The notes beneath the pieces are model-generated. The model saw only the letters and a program-made list of their open reading frames with translations, searched no databases and was not told the origin of the DNA. A stretch of DNA of 5,535 nucleotides from Candidatus Helarchaeota archaeon. GTDB lineage: Archaea; Asgardarchaeota; Lokiarchaeia; Helarchaeales; HEL-GB-A. The stretch is taken from contig JAEOSY010000081.1 in NCBI GenBank assembly GCA_016840125.1, positions 1 to 5,535 on the forward strand, in the 5' to 3' direction. Shown piece after piece: positions 5,455 through 5,535 of the stretch. Positions within the stretch are counted from its first letter, which is position 1. Each line of letters opens with the position of its first letter. Position numbers and translations under genes: made by a program.

Positions 5455-5535
5455 AAGCGGGACGACGGGAAGAACGGGCTGCAAAAACGACCAGGACAAT
5501 ACCAAAGAGGAAGAAAAAGGCAATAAGGCAGAAGG
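5453..5535 (-). CDS. C-terminal end of a membrane-anchored protein (partial, runs off right edge)
   Basis: Twenty-six codons precede a TAG stop. They encode an almost wholly hydrophobic helix (CLIAFFFLFGIVLVVFAA) followed by RSSRRPA. A single C-terminal helix with a positively charged cytoplasmic tail is typical of tail-anchored or cell-surface proteins, and also of the last helix of a polytopic membrane protein. The basic tail predicts the C-terminus is inside. The terminator hairpin placed exactly at this stop codon supports a real gene end. The protein's identity lies outside the window. Confidence 0.55.
   Translation of the reverse strand, partial: FCLIAFFFLFGIVLVVFAARSSRRPA

Overview
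The window looks like a piece of an AT-rich archaeal chromosome. The evidence is as follows. TATA-like boxes lie about 28 nt upstream of ATG codons on two genes, which fits leaderless transcripts. Termination signals are long T/pyrimidine tracts. A GbsR/MarR-type regulator sits divergently from an ABC-2 transporter operon. An Asgard-type archaeon is possible, but that is only an impression of protein style and is not demonstrated. No RNA gene, insertion sequence or CRISPR array was seen.

Layout from left to right. Positions 1-858 (minus) hold the N-terminal 286 codons of a DASS/SLC13-type sodium-coupled anion symporter that runs off the left edge. It has no stop codon in the window and is easy to miss for that reason. 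It carries an extracytoplasmic domain of about 110 residues inserted between its first two membrane helices. Positions 859-1113 are a 255-bp spacer with that gene's TATA box and the polypyrimidine terminator of the next operon. Positions 1114-3725 (minus) are a two-gene ABC-2 exporter operon, ATPase first and then a 12-helix permease with internal duplication. The ATPase stop codon overlaps the permease Shine-Dalgarno sequence. Positions 3726-3950 are a divergent control region rich in inverted and direct repeats. Positions 3951-4439 (plus) encode a GbsR/MarR-type winged-helix regulator whose true start is unclear. Positions 4457-5263 (minus, perhaps from 5278) encode an alpha/beta hydrolase, convergent with the regulator. 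Positions 5279-5452 hold the hydrolase promoter and a hairpin terminator. Positions 5453-5535 (minus) are the last 26 codons of a protein ending in a membrane helix and a basic tail.

The most coherent unit is regulator, operator region and ABC-2 exporter. The regulator diverges from the operon, and a near-perfect 23-bp palindrome lies between the operon's TATA box and its predicted transcription start, as expected for repression by blocking polymerase. The inducer and the exported substrate cannot be read from the sequence. The symporter and the hydrolase appear to have their own promoters, and nothing ties them functionally to the exporter.
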